From NCBI GenBank assembly GCA_963735455.1, contig CAVTKZ010000003.1, forward strand, positions 248,001 to 312,000: a DNA stretch of 64,000 nucleotides, written 5' to 3'. This DNA comes from Palsa-1033 sp963735455 (GTDB lineage Bacteria; Chloroflexota; Limnocylindria; Limnocylindrales; CSP1-4). The notes below the pieces were generated by a model, which worked only from the letters and a program-made list of their open reading frames with translations, ran no database searches and was not told where the DNA came from. Numbering within the stretch: position 1 is the first letter of the stretch; every line of letters begins with the position of its first letter. A program made the translations under genes and the position numbers. Positions 1-8,530 of the stretch are shown here, piece after piece.

Positions 1-1297
1 TCGGGCACGATGCCCTGCTTCCAGATCTGGCGACCGTCGCGGGTGAGCCACTCGATCGTGCCGATCAGGAGCGCCGAGCCGTCGCTCAGCTTGAACTGCG
101 ACAGGACCGTGCCGGTCCCGAAGGTCTTCTGGCCGATCAAGGTCCCGCGCTTGGCGTCCTGGATCGCGCCCGAGACGATCTCGGCCGAGCTGGCGGTGCC
201 ATTGTCGACGAGGACCGCCAGGGGCAGGTCGGTCGCCGTTCCGCCGGCCTTGACCGGGACCTCCTTGATCGTGCCGCTGCGGTCCTCCTCGCGGTAGACA
301 TCGCCGTCCTTGAGGAACTGGCTGGCGACGCCGACGGCCTGGTCGACGTAGCCACCCGGATTGCCGCGCAGGTCGAGGACGAGGGCTGTCGCCCCGGCCG
401 CGCGGGCCGCGGCGACCATCGTGACCAGCTCATCGGTCGCGTTGTTCGCGAACTGCTCGATCCGGATGTCGGCGACCTTCGTGCCCGGGACCAGCGCCCA
501 GCTCACGGACGGGACGTCGACCTGGGCCCGCACGATCGTGACGCTGACCGGATCGGTCGCGCCGGAATGCTCGATCGACAGGGTGACCTGGGTCCCGGCG
601 GTCCCCCGGATCTTGGCCACCACGGTATCGATGTCCTGGCCCTGGGTCGAGACGCCGTCGACGCTGAGGACGGTGTCACCGCCGAGCAGGCCGGCCTTCT
701 CGGCCGGGCTGCCGGGGATGACCGACTGGATCACGGGCGATCCGTTGACCGTGCTCATCACGGCCCCGATCCCGACCACCGAGCCGCTCAGCGAGGAGTT
801 CTCGTTGGCCAGGTCCTGGGGCGACAGGAAGCGGGTATGGTCCGTGTCGCCGACGGCGCTCAGCAGGCCGCTGATCGAGCCGTAGGTCAGGGCGGTCGGG
901 TCGAGGGCCTTGGGGTCGACGTAGTTCTGCTGGAGGAGCTGCCAGGCCTGCTCGTAGACCGCGAACTGGGGCGGGAACGAAGGGTTGGCCTGGGGCAGGC
1001 CCAGCGCCCCACCCGCCGTGGGCGCGGCGGAGAAGCCGATCGTCACGCCCGCGCTGAAGGCGATCGCGACGGCCAGGATGAACGCCAGGACGCCCCGCCG
1101 GGATGCCTGCCGGCCGCGCTGTGGCGCGCTGACCTGCCAGCCCGGCGGCGGGGCCCAGGCCGGCTGGCTGGGCGACGACTGGAGGCCGAGAATCGGCGCG
1201 GCCCGGCCGGCTCGGGCGCCGGGGCCAGCGGTTGGCCGGCCACCGGCTCGGGCCCGGTCTCCTCGATCGAGCCGGAGCCTTCGGAGGGCGGAATCAT
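1..1297 (-). CDS. ctpA: S41-family C-terminal processing peptidase (CtpA-type), partial, one frame slip
   Basis: Membrane-anchored serine peptidase that trims exported proteins with a Ser/Lys dyad; the gene runs off the window start, so the C-terminus is missing. Read on the complement it has a Pro-rich cytoplasmic start, a membrane segment (ILAVAIAFSAGVTIGFS), a helical region, a PDZ domain (around GSPVIQSVIPGSPAEKAGL) and the S41 core with LRGNPGGYVDQAV, the nucleophile motif NGTASSAEI and the Lys-bearing KRGTLIGQKTFG. The ATG at 1297 (MIPPSEGSGS) lies in a different frame from the body. A one-base slip near 1195-1205 joins the two, and no start exists upstream in the body frame before a stop near 1318. 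Family assignment is firm; the start is inferred. Confidence 0.85.
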
Positions 1298-1508
1298 CGT
1301 CAGGTGGGACTCGTCAGCGAAGCCATCCGGCCAAGTGTGACCCACAAGCGCGGCAAACGGGTGTTGGTCCGATAAAGATTTCGGGCGATCATGATCAGGA
1401 TCACGGTGTTCGGCCGCAACGAGCCGCCAGGCCGACGCTCTCGCCGGCGGAGCTTCGGGTGGTCATGGTAGTCTCGCTCAGAAGTCCTACCGGATAACTT
1501 CGCATTGC

Positions 1509-1528
1509 CCGCGGGGAGCGTCCCGCGG
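1509..1528 (+). promoter_or_regulatory. Hairpin in the leader of the 1545 gene
   Basis: Seven-base arms CCGCGGG and CCCGCGG separated by six bases lie 16 nt before the GTG start at 1545, next to the only GGAG-like ribosome site. It could modulate initiation; no family was recognised. Confidence 0.3.
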
Positions 1529-1544
1529 CTGGAGCCCTTCCTTC

Positions 1545-2015
1545 GTGACCGATCTTCGCCCTGCCGCCCCGGCGGCGGCCCGCCCCGGATCGATGGCCCT
1601 TCGGCCGGCTCCGGCCGGACTGCCCGATCCGAACATCCAGCCGCCGACGATCGCCGAATCGGGCGATCCCTTCTCGCTTCTCCGGATCCTCGAGCTGGTG
1701 GCTCGCCTCGAGCGTGGCCGCGCGATCCGGATCGACGACGTCGCGGCTGCCCTCAACTCGGCCTATCTCGACTGGACGTTCGCCCCGGCAGTCGTGACCG
1801 ACGCACTCATCGGCCTGCAGGCCAACTGGCTGTCGGACTACCGCAACGGCTCCGGGATCATCCTGGTCGAAGGGCCGCAGGGGCCCACGGTCACGATCGA
1901 GGACTCGAGCCGGGTCGACCCCTGGATTGTGCGCCAGGTCGCCCGGGTCGCCGACGCCTGCCGGGAAGCCCTGCTGGCGTTCAGCCGACGAGGCGGGACG
2001 GGCTTCGATGACTGA
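1545..2015 (+). CDS. Hypothetical protein, 156 aa
   Basis: Not recognised. Starts at GTG with a weak GGAG about 13 nt upstream. The first ~40 residues are Pro/Ala rich and probably disordered. The rest is a compact domain with a helical first half (FSLLRILELVARLERGRA), an aromatic patch (YLDWTFAP) and a C-terminal helix (WIVRQVARVADACREAL). There is no signal peptide or membrane segment. Third codon positions are strongly G/C, as expected of a real gene here, and the opposite-strand reading frame over it is a shadow. It stands alone between the divergent peptidase and the sulfurtransferase. Confidence 0.6.
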   Translation: MTDLRPAAPAAARPGSMALRPAPAGLPDPNIQPPTIAESGDPFSLLRILELVARLERGRAIRIDDVAAALNSAYLDWTFAPAVVTDALIGLQANWLSDYRNGSGIILVEGPQGPTVTIEDSSRVDPWIVRQVARVADACREALLAFSRRGGTGFDD

Positions 2016-2054
2016 CGATCGGCTGACGCTCCGGCGACGCAGTCCGTGTCCCGG

Positions 2055-2111
2055 GCGGACCGATCCGGGAAGATCGTCGTCCGCAGATCCGCGCCGCTGA
2101 CCGCGGTCAGC
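2055..2111 (+). promoter_or_regulatory. Two hairpins in the sulfurtransferase leader
   Basis: Between 2016 and 2161 the leader holds a stem GCGGAC(2055-2060)/GTCCGC(2079-2084) with an inner GATC/GATC pairing, followed by the perfect 16-base palindrome GCTGACCGCGGTCAGC at 2096-2111. A clear GGAGG at 2149-2153 sits 8 nt before the ATG at 2162. The palindrome could be a protein operator or an RNA hairpin; the sequence does not decide between them. Confidence 0.35.
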
Positions 2112-2161
2112 AAGCCTGCCGCTCCATTTCCGATGACGCACACCCGCTGGAGGTTCCAATC

Positions 2162-3013
2162 ATGAGCACGACGCCCGTCCTTGTTGACGCCGCCTGGGCC
2201 CAGGCGCACCTGTCCGACTCGAATGTCCGCTTCGTGGAAGTCGATGTCGACACGACCTCGTATGAGCAGAGCCACCTGCCCGGCGCCGTGGGCTGGAACT
2301 GGACCAGCCAGCTCGCCGATGGGATCCGCCGGGACATCGCCGGACGCGACGATTTCTCGGCCCTCCTGTCGGCCGGCGGGATCGGGCCGGACACGACGAT
2401 CGTCCTGTACGGCGACAACAACAACTGGTTCGCCGCGTGGGCCTACTGGCAGCTCAAGCTGTACGGGCACAAGGACGTCCGGATCCTCGACGGGGGCCGC
2501 AAGTTCTGGCTCGATCATGGCCTGCCGCTGTCGACCGACGTGCCGAGCTACGCCGCGACGGGTTACAAGCTGCCTGAGCCGGACTTCGCCCTGCGTGCCT
2601 TCCGCGACGACATCCTGCCCCGGCTGTCCGATTCGGAGCTCGTCCTGGTGGACGTCCGGGCACCGGCCGAGTACAGCGGCGAGCTGCTGGCGCCTCCCGG
2701 CCTGAGCGAGACGGCCCAGCGGGCCGGTCACATCCCCGGCGCGGCGTCGATCCCGTGGGCGCAGACCGTCCGCGAAGACGGCACGTTCAAGAGCGTCGAC
2801 GAGCTGGCCGCGCTGTATGCGGCCAAGGGCGTGACCGCCGACAAGGACATCATTGCCTACTGCCGGATCGGCGAGCGATCGTCGCACACCTGGTTCGTCC
2901 TGCATGAGCTGCTGGGCTATCGCCGGGTGCGCAACTACGACGGCAGCTGGACCGAGTGGGGGAGCATGGTCGGCGTGCCGATCGAGAAGACCTACGTGCC
3001 CACGCCGGCCTGA
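2162..3013 (+). CDS. sseA: Thiosulfate/3-mercaptopyruvate sulfurtransferase (two rhodanese domains)
   Basis: Transfers sulfane sulfur from thiosulfate or 3-mercaptopyruvate to a thiophilic acceptor such as cyanide or a protein thiol. The 283 residues match the usual tandem-rhodanese length. The first, catalytically silent rhodanese domain spans about 5-135 (SHLPGAVGWNW, YGDNNNWFAAWAYW). The second spans about 150-275 and carries the active-site loop CRIGERSSHTWF with the catalytic Cys near residue 237. No signal peptide, so cytoplasmic. Start set by GGAGG eight bases upstream. The substrate (thiosulfate or mercaptopyruvate) cannot be decided: the loop CRIGERS resembles thiosulfate-type enzymes (CRxGxR) more than the mercaptopyruvate type (CGSGVTA). 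Confidence 0.9.
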   Translation: MSTTPVLVDAAWAQAHLSDSNVRFVEVDVDTTSYEQSHLPGAVGWNWTSQLADGIRRDIAGRDDFSALLSAGGIGPDTTIVLYGDNNNWFAAWAYWQLKLYGHKDVRILDGGRKFWLDHGLPLSTDVPSYAATGYKLPEPDFALRAFRDDILPRLSDSELVLVDVRAPAEYSGELLAPPGLSETAQRAGHIPGAASIPWAQTVREDGTFKSVDELAALYAAKGVTADKDIIAYCRIGERSSHTWFVLHELLGYRRVRNYDGSWTEWGSMVGVPIEKTYVPTPA

Positions 3014-3048
3014 CCTCGATCGCCGCCGGCCGGCGTCGTCCGACCGGC

Positions 3049-3054
3049 GATAAT
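3049..3054 (+). promoter_or_regulatory. -10 box GATAAT, leaderless pabB transcript
   Basis: GATAAT ends six bases before the ATG at 3061. Transcription would begin at or next to the start codon, and no Shine-Dalgarno sequence is present. No convincing -35 element was seen. Confidence 0.45.
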
Positions 3055-3060
3055 CGGCAG

Positions 3061-4554
3061 ATGGTCCTCGCCACCTCGGCGCGCGGCGTCGAGCCTCGCC
3101 TCCTGCCGCCGGTCCGGCTCGAGCGGCTGGCCGCGCTCGATCGGATCGCCCCGATTGACGCGGCCGAGCTCCTGGGTGGGTTGCCGGGCCTGGTCCTGCT
3201 GGAGAGCGCCCGGCCCGGCCGGCACTCCCGCTGGACCTTCCTGACCGCGGACCCGTTGGCCGTCGCACTTCGGCCGAGCCCGGGTCCGGATCCGTTCGCG
3301 GAGGTGCGCCGGATGCTGGCCCGGGTCGACCGCGCGCGTCCCGAGGGGGCGACCGTGCCCCCGTTCCTGGGCGGCCTGGCCGGGTACCTTGGCTATGACC
3401 TGGGCCTGCGCCTCGAGCCCCGTTCGGTCCTCGTGCCCAGTGACCAGGAGTTGCCCGAGCTGCGCCTGGCGCTCCACGACTGGGCGATCGCCTGGGATCG
3501 CCGGTCGGGGCTGGCCTACCTCGGTGGCCGGGCCGTGGACGGCGACCGGATCCGTCTCGACCGGCGCCTGGCGGCGGTCGGCGAGCGGATCGCAGACGAG
3601 CTCGGCAGATGGTCCGATGAGGGCCCCTTGACCGGCCGGCCGGCGCCGCCGCCCGAGGTGACCAAGGTGCCCGAGGCGCCCGATGAGCTCGTGTTCCGGT
3701 CAAGCCTCGACCGGCCCGGCTACGAGGCCGGCGTTGGGGTGATCCGGCGGGCCATCCGCGACGGTGAGATCTACCAGGCCAACCTCGCCCGACGGCTGTC
3801 GGCGCCGTTCGGCGGCGACCCGTGGCCGCTGTACCGCGCGCTGCGGACGGGCGATCCTGCCCTGTTCGCGGCATACCTCGACCTCGGACCAGGCGAGGCC
3901 GGCCCGCGTGCCGGCCGGCCCCGGGCAATCGCCTCGGCCTCGCCCGAATCGTTCCTCGCAGTGACCGCCGACGGGCACGTCTCGAGCGACCCGATCAAGG
4001 GCACCCGCGCCCGTGGGGCGAGGCCCGAGGAGGACCGGGCGCTCGCCGCCGAGCTGCTTTCGAGCGCCAAGGACCGGGCCGAGAACATGATGATCGTCGA
4101 CGTCCTGCGCAACGACCTCGGGCGCGTCTGTAGGCCGGGCTCGGTCCGCGTCCCGCGGCTGTGCCGGCTGGAGCGCACCAGCGCGGTCCAGCACCTCGTC
4201 TCGACCGTGACCGGGCGGCTGGCTGCCGGCCAGGACGCCTTTGGGCTGCTGGCGGCCGCATTTCCGGGCGGCTCGATCAGCGGCGCACCGAAGATCCGGG
4301 CGATGGAGATCCTCGAGACCCTCGAACCGGTCCGCCGCGGCCCGTACACCGGCTGCGGCCTGTGGCTGAGCCCGGACGGCGGCCTCGGCTCGAGCATCCT
4401 GATCCGGACGCTGGTCGCCGATGGCGCCCGGTTGAGCCTCCACGTCGGCGGCGGGATCACCTGGCGGAGCGACCCGGCCGAGGAATGGCTCGAGACGGTC
4501 GCCAAGGCGGCCGGTCCACTGCGGGCGATCGGCGGGCGGGAGCTGGACGATTGA
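3061..4554 (+). CDS. pabB: Aminodeoxychorismate synthase component I (chorismate-binding enzyme)
   Basis: Converts chorismate and ammonia/glutamine to 4-amino-4-deoxychorismate for folate synthesis. The 497-residue protein has the anthranilate-synthase-I N-terminal region and then the chorismate-binding domain with SDPIKGTRARGA, AENMMIVDVLRNDLGRVC, FPGGSISGAPKIRAMEILE and GGGITWRSDPAEEW. The ATG at 3061 was chosen over in-frame upstream starts because those overlap the sulfurtransferase and because a -10 box sits just before it. It overlaps the pabC start by four bases. Anthranilate synthase is the alternative; the adjacent class IV aminotransferase favours PabB. No PabA glutaminase lies next to it in this window. 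Confidence 0.88.
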   Translation: MVLATSARGVEPRLLPPVRLERLAALDRIAPIDAAELLGGLPGLVLLESARPGRHSRWTFLTADPLAVALRPSPGPDPFAEVRRMLARVDRARPEGATVPPFLGGLAGYLGYDLGLRLEPRSVLVPSDQELPELRLALHDWAIAWDRRSGLAYLGGRAVDGDRIRLDRRLAAVGERIADELGRWSDEGPLTGRPAPPPEVTKVPEAPDELVFRSSLDRPGYEAGVGVIRRAIRDGEIYQANLARRLSAPFGGDPWPLYRALRTGDPALFAAYLDLGPGEAGPRAGRPRAIASASPESFLAVTADGHVSSDPIKGTRARGARPEEDRALAAELLSSAKDRAENMMIVDVLRNDLGRVCRPGSVRVPRLCRLERTSAVQHLVSTVTGRLAAGQDAFGLLAAAFPGGSISGAPKIRAMEILETLEPVRRGPYTGCGLWLSPDGGLGSSILIRTLVADGARLSLHVGGGITWRSDPAEEWLETVAKAAGPLRAIGGRELDD

Positions 4555-5504
4555 CGCTGCCATCAGCTCCCGGCCACTCGATCTGGCTCGACGGCCGGCT
4601 CGTCGACGCGCGCGGCCCGCACCTGAACGTCACCGACCGTGGCTTCCAGCTCGGCGACGGCCTGTTCGAGACGGCCCGAGCCCGGCGCGGCGTGGTGATC
4701 GAGCTCGACGAGCACCTCGAGCGACTGCGGGCCGGCTGCCAGGTATTGGGGCTCAACCTGTCGGTCGGCGATGAGCAGATCGCGGCAGGGGCCAGCGAGC
4801 TGTTGGGCGCCGAGGGGCTCGCCGGCACGGGCGCTGGGCCGAGTCCCGGTGCGGTGGGTGACGCCGCGGTCAGGATCACCGTCAGTCGCGGCCCACTCGA
4901 GCGGCGGGGCCTGCTGCCGGCCGGCTTCGAGGATCTCGCCGCGACGATCGTCATCCAGGCCTGGCCCTACGCTCCGACGCCGGCCGCCCAGCTCGAACGG
5001 GGCCTGCGCGCGGTGTCGAGCTCGATCCGGCGGGATCCTGCGTCGCCGCTGGCCGGGGTCAAGACCACCTCCCGGGCCGACTATGTCTACGCCCGGCTCG
5101 AGGCAGCCCGAGCGGCGGCCGACGACGCCCTGTTCCTGACCCTGGATGGCCGGCTGAGCGAGGCGACGGCCGCCAACCTGTTCGTGATCGCCGGCGAGAC
5201 CCTGGCCACCCCGCCCTTGAGCGCCGCGATCCTGGCCGGGACGACCCGGACCTGGCTGCTGGCCCACGCCGAGCAGCTCGGCTTCGTCGTTGCCGAGGTG
5301 GACCTCCGGCCGGCCGAGCTGTTCGCGGCGGACGAGGCGTTCCTGACCGGCAGCGTGGCCGGGATCGTGCCCCTCGTCGCCCTCGACGGCCGGCCGATCG
5401 GTTCGGGCCAGCCCGGGCCGCGGACCCGCGCCCTGCGCGCCGCCCGGGAGGACTGGATCGACGCGATGTCGATGGCCGCCCTCCTGCCCGAGCCGGCCGA
5501 TTGA
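4551..5504 (+). CDS. pabC: Class IV aminotransferase family, probable aminodeoxychorismate lyase
   Basis: PLP-dependent fold-type IV enzyme. Beside pabB its likely job is to remove pyruvate from 4-amino-4-deoxychorismate, giving p-aminobenzoate. Starts at TTG 4551, which overlaps the pabB stop (TTGA), and reads SIWLDGRLVDARGPHLNVTD, the normal family opening. The PLP Lys lies in LAGVKTTSRADYVYARLEA, followed by the family glycine/threonine motifs (DGRLSEATAANLFVI, TRTWLL, DEAFLTGSVAGIVPL). Branched-chain or D-amino-acid aminotransferase activity is the alternative within this superfamily; context decides here. Length 317 aa is slightly long for PabC (about 270). Confidence 0.8.
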   Translation: MTLPSAPGHSIWLDGRLVDARGPHLNVTDRGFQLGDGLFETARARRGVVIELDEHLERLRAGCQVLGLNLSVGDEQIAAGASELLGAEGLAGTGAGPSPGAVGDAAVRITVSRGPLERRGLLPAGFEDLAATIVIQAWPYAPTPAAQLERGLRAVSSSIRRDPASPLAGVKTTSRADYVYARLEAARAAADDALFLTLDGRLSEATAANLFVIAGETLATPPLSAAILAGTTRTWLLAHAEQLGFVVAEVDLRPAELFAADEAFLTGSVAGIVPLVALDGRPIGSGQPGPRTRALRAAREDWIDAMSMAALLPEPAD

Positions 5505-5511
5505 GCCGGCG

Positions 5512-5841
5512 ATGACCCGCGACGAGCTGATCCTGCGCACCCGCCAGCTCGTGGCCGAGGGCGACCGGCTCCAGCACAGTCCGTCGCTGGGCGCCCTCCA
5601 GGTCTGGCTGCAGCTCTCGGACGAGCTCCTGAGCGCGGCCTGGGGGACGATGGATCGTTATCACCTGAGCTGGCTGATGGTCGGCAAGTCGCGCTCGATC
5701 GTCCGGGGCCGGGCAATGGAGCCGGCCGAGGAGGCCGACTACGTCCGGGAGGTGGCCGAGCAGAAGACGGCGGCGCTCCGGATGAGCCTCGCGGCAGTCG
5801 AGCGCAACCGGATGCCCTTCGTCGGCGAGACCGAGACGTGA
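5512..5841 (+). CDS. Hypothetical helical protein, 109 aa
   Basis: Not recognised. Starts 7 nt after pabC and overlaps the next gene's GTG by four bases, so it is the middle gene of a coupled run. The sequence is almost all helix (LILRTRQLVAEGDRLQ, WLQLSDELLSAAWG, VREVAEQKTAALRMSLAAVE) with no signal peptide or transmembrane segment. The conserved-looking core LSWLMVGKSRSIVRGR suggests a small cytoplasmic helper. Its tight coupling to the DUF885-type gene is the only functional clue. Confidence 0.6.
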   Translation: MTRDELILRTRQLVAEGDRLQHSPSLGALQVWLQLSDELLSAAWGTMDRYHLSWLMVGKSRSIVRGRAMEPAEEADYVREVAEQKTAALRMSLAAVERNRMPFVGETET

Positions 5842-7133
5842 GCGAACCGGCGCTCGGGGGCAGGTCGCGGGTGCCCGAACCCGATCCGATCGCCGCCGAC
5901 TACCTGCGCCTGGCGCTGCGCCTCGACCAGCACCTGCCCGGCTTCGTCGATGGCTATTACGGCCCGGCCGCCCTCAAGGCCCAGGTCGACCTCGAGCCAC
6001 TCCGGCCGCCGGCCGTCCTGGCCGCTGATGCCGCCCGCCTTCGGGCCCGGCTGCCGACCGAGGTCAGCGAGCCGGGCCGGGCGGCCTGGCTGGGAGCCCA
6101 GCTGGTGGCCATCGAAGCCAACGCCGGGTCCCTGGTCGAGGCTCCGTCCGGCTACTCGGGCCAGGCCTACGTCGAGCATGTCCAGCGCTGCTTCGACTGG
6201 CTGCCCGAGCGTCGCCCGGCCGCGCTCTTCGCCGCGGCCCGGGCCGAGGTCGATCGCCTGCTCCCCGGCCGGGGCTCGACGCTCGATCGGCTCGCCGCGT
6301 GGGACGCCGGCCTGGTCGTGCCGGTGGAGCGCCTCGAAGCACTGGTGGACTGGCTGCTGGCGATCCTCCGGGACCGCGCCAGGGCCACTTTCGGGCTGCC
6401 CGACGGGGAGGCTCTCCGGGTGGGCCTGGTGACCGGCCAGCCGTGGTCCGCCTACAACTGGTACGACGGCGGCCTGCGGTCCCGGATCGACCTGAACGTG
6501 GACCTGCCGATTCGGGCGCCGGACCTGGTCGACCTGCTCGCCCACGAGGGCTATCCCGGCCACCATCTCGAGCACGCCTGGAAGGAAGCCCAGCTCGTTC
6601 GCATCGAGGGCCGCCTCGAGTCGAGCATCCTGCTGATCAACACCCCCGAATGCCTGGTCAGCGAGGGCCTGGCCGACCTCGGACGCCGGTTCGCGGTCCC
6701 GGCCGGCGAGGAGGAGCTGGTGGCCGAGCTGCTCGACCGGGCGGAGCCGCCGGCCCGGACCGACGGGCTGACCAGCGCCGAGCTCGCCCGGATCGCGATC
6801 GCGCTGCGCGAGCCACGCCAGCATTTGCGCGAGTTCGCGGTCAACGCGGCTTTTCGCCGCCACGTCGACGGGGCCGACCATGCGACGGTCCGGGTGGAGC
6901 TGGGGCAGGCCGCCCTGCTCACTCCGGAGCACGCCGAGAAGCTGCTCGAGTTCATCGAGCATCCCCTCTGGCGAACCTACATCTTCGTCTACTCGGAGGG
7001 CGAGGCCCTCCTCGGACGCTGGCTCGAGCTGGTCCCCGAAGCCACGCGGGCGGACCGCTTTCGGCGGCTCCTGGTCGAGCAGCTGACCCCGGCCGTGCTG
7101 GCCGGCGACCTGGCCGGATCGAGCCCGGCCTAG
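5838..7133 (+). CDS. DUF885-type putative metallopeptidase
   Basis: Starts at GTG 5838, overlapping the previous stop. The 431-residue cytoplasmic protein carries a gluzincin-like metal motif, HEGYPGHHLEH, at about residues 236-246, preceded by SAYNWYDGGLRSRIDLN and followed by a conserved Glu region (NTPECLVSEGLADLG). This is the HExxPGHH arrangement of DUF885 proteins, which are suspected zinc carboxypeptidases or peptidases; the true substrate is not known. It is shorter than classical DUF885 members (about 550 aa), mainly at the N-terminus. No signal peptide. Its 3' end overlaps the converging septum-formation-type gene by four bases. Confidence 0.65.
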   Translation: MSEPALGGRSRVPEPDPIAADYLRLALRLDQHLPGFVDGYYGPAALKAQVDLEPLRPPAVLAADAARLRARLPTEVSEPGRAAWLGAQLVAIEANAGSLVEAPSGYSGQAYVEHVQRCFDWLPERRPAALFAAARAEVDRLLPGRGSTLDRLAAWDAGLVVPVERLEALVDWLLAILRDRARATFGLPDGEALRVGLVTGQPWSAYNWYDGGLRSRIDLNVDLPIRAPDLVDLLAHEGYPGHHLEHAWKEAQLVRIEGRLESSILLINTPECLVSEGLADLGRRFAVPAGEEELVAELLDRAEPPARTDGLTSAELARIAIALREPRQHLREFAVNAAFRRHVDGADHATVRVELGQAALLTPEHAEKLLEFIEHPLWRTYIFVYSEGEALLGRWLELVPEATRADRFRRLLVEQLTPAVLAGDLAGSSPA

Positions 7134-7984
7134 GGCGAGGGCGAAGCGCCGGTCCCTTCGGAGCCCTTGACCGACGACGTCATCGGGCTTTCATCGACCT
7201 TCTCGGCATAGCAGGTCACGCTGCGCTGGCCGCTGGACCAGCCGTCTGCGAGCGGATAGAAGTAGCCGATCGAGAGGTCCTGGCTCGAGTCGAGATCGGT
7301 GCCGACGTAGGCCTGGAAGGCCGGCCCACAGGAGTTGCGGGCGAAGGCGTCGAAGTCGCTGACGGCCGGGTAGGCGTCGGTCCCGCCGGTGAAGTCACCG
7401 ACGAAGATGACCTCGCCGGTGTGGCTCTGGGTGCAGGGGTGGTGCTGGACGGTGTCGACCGTGTCGGACTCGCTGGCCAGGGTCGGCACGTCGAAGCAAT
7501 CCCCGACCTGCAGGTCGGTGACCGGCTTGCCGCCGAGCTGGTTGACCAGGACCGCGACCACGATGACGGCGACCACGACGACGCCGATGATGATCGGCCG
7601 CAGCCGGCTCTTGGCCGCGGGCCGGCCAGTGGGGGTCAGCGGTGTGCCCGGAGTCCAGCCGCCAACCGGCGCGGGCGCCGGACCGGACGGAGCGCCCCAG
7701 GGCGATTCGGCGGGAGCGGCGGGGGTCGCCGGCTCAGTGCTGCCCGGGTCGCCGAAGCCGCCACCCGTCGGCATCCCGAACCCGGCACCCGAATCGGCCG
7801 GCGGGGGCGCCGGCTCCGGCGTTGGCACGCCGGTCGACCAGGTCGAGCCGGCATCCTGGGCCGGCGGGCTGCCGGCCTCGCTCGTGGAGTCGCTCGTGGG
7901 GTCGGTGGCGGGTTGAGCGGGGGCCGCTGGGCTGGCTGGCTGGTCGGGCAGACCTGCTCCGCCGGGAACGTTCGGGTCGGTCAT
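7130..7984 (-). CDS. Membrane-anchored protein with Septum_form-like domain
   Basis: A 284-residue protein with a long Pro/Ala/Ser-rich cytoplasmic region (1-~135), one transmembrane helix (LRPIIIGVVVVAVIVVAVLV) and an extracytoplasmic domain. That domain has the Septum_form pattern: VGDCFDVP, a Cys near an SHTGEVIFVGDF motif, a third Cys in NSCGPAFQAYVG, and a WSSGQRSVTCYAE end. Family members are found next to cell-division genes in actinobacteria; the molecular role is unknown. The start is supported by an AGGAGGAGG ribosome site just upstream and a -10-like TATCCT (complement of 8003-8008). Confidence 0.7.
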   Translation of the reverse strand: MTDPNVPGGAGLPDQPASPAAPAQPATDPTSDSTSEAGSPPAQDAGSTWSTGVPTPEPAPPPADSGAGFGMPTGGGFGDPGSTEPATPAAPAESPWGAPSGPAPAPVGGWTPGTPLTPTGRPAAKSRLRPIIIGVVVVAVIVVAVLVNQLGGKPVTDLQVGDCFDVPTLASESDTVDTVQHHPCTQSHTGEVIFVGDFTGGTDAYPAVSDFDAFARNSCGPAFQAYVGTDLDSSQDLSIGYFYPLADGWSSGQRSVTCYAEKVDESPMTSSVKGSEGTGASPSP

Positions 7985-8030
7985 CGATCCCTCCTCCTGC
8001 GCAGGATAGCGGGCGGCTCGGAGGCTGCGC

Positions 8031-8036
8031 TAGACT
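8031..8036 (+). promoter_or_regulatory. -10 box TAGACT before the 8045 gene
   Basis: TAGACT ends 8 nt before the GTG at 8045 and there is no ribosome-binding site between them, consistent with a leaderless or nearly leaderless transcript. Confidence 0.35.
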
Positions 8037-8044
8037 GCGGCGCA

Positions 8045-8527
8045 GTGAGCCACCCAGCCCTGGGGCTACCGCCCCTCGACCTCCACGCGGGCCTGCCGGC
8101 CGCCGCCGCGCGCCTGAAGGCCGCCCGGCAGCGGCTGGGTGCGCGCGCCCTGGAGGTGGCCCTGACGCTCGACCCGACGATCGTCCAGCACAACGATGAG
8201 CATGGCCTCCAGCTCCTCCTGCGCGACACCGAGGTCCTGATCGACGAGGTCGCCGATGCGATCGCCACGGGCAGCCGGGCCGCGATCCATTCGTGGGCCG
8301 AGCAGGCATCGGTGATCTACCGCCGGCGGCGGGTGCCGATGGACAACGTGATCGCCATGTGCGAGGGCTTGCGCGAGGCGAGCCAGTCCGTCCTGGCGCC
8401 GGCCGAGCGAGCCGCGGCGGATGCCGCGATCGATACCGCGATCGAGCGCTTCCGCTGGCAGCGCCGGCTGGCCGGCGACGCCCGCAAGCGCAATCGGATC
8501 CTGCAGCTCATTTACAAGGGCGCCTGA
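8045..8527 (+). CDS. Hypothetical all-helical protein, 160 aa
   Basis: Not recognised with confidence. The GTG at 8045 was chosen because the much longer in-frame extension upstream is a shadow of the DUF885 and Septum_form genes. The protein is helical throughout (LKAARQRLGARALEVAL, LQLLLRDTEVLIDEVADAIA, FRWQRRLAGDARKRNRILQ) and has no membrane segment. The middle section (IYRRRRVPMDNVIAMCEGL) is reminiscent of RsbR-type N-terminal helical sensors, but only weakly. It is followed 3 nt later by a DUF433-like gene and then a small membrane protein, all likely one transcript. Confidence 0.55.
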   Translation: MSHPALGLPPLDLHAGLPAAAARLKAARQRLGARALEVALTLDPTIVQHNDEHGLQLLLRDTEVLIDEVADAIATGSRAAIHSWAEQASVIYRRRRVPMDNVIAMCEGLREASQSVLAPAERAAADAAIDTAIERFRWQRRLAGDARKRNRILQLIYKGA

Positions 8528-8530
8528 GCC

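Noticed and set aside
2016..2161. AdoMet or other known riboswitch before the sulfurtransferase
   Set aside because: Stems do not match any consensus I know; only generic hairpins are present.
1838..3928. 696-codon minus-strand frame over the sulfurtransferase and pabB
   Set aside because: Arg/Pro/Gly-rich shadow; the plus strand carries two complete known enzymes.
4161..5504. Possible long fusions suggested by extended open frames (also at 6299-8527, 41367-42194, 53098-54108)
   Set aside because: The N-terminal extensions are out-of-frame readings of the preceding genes; normal family starts occur inside them next to the previous stop.
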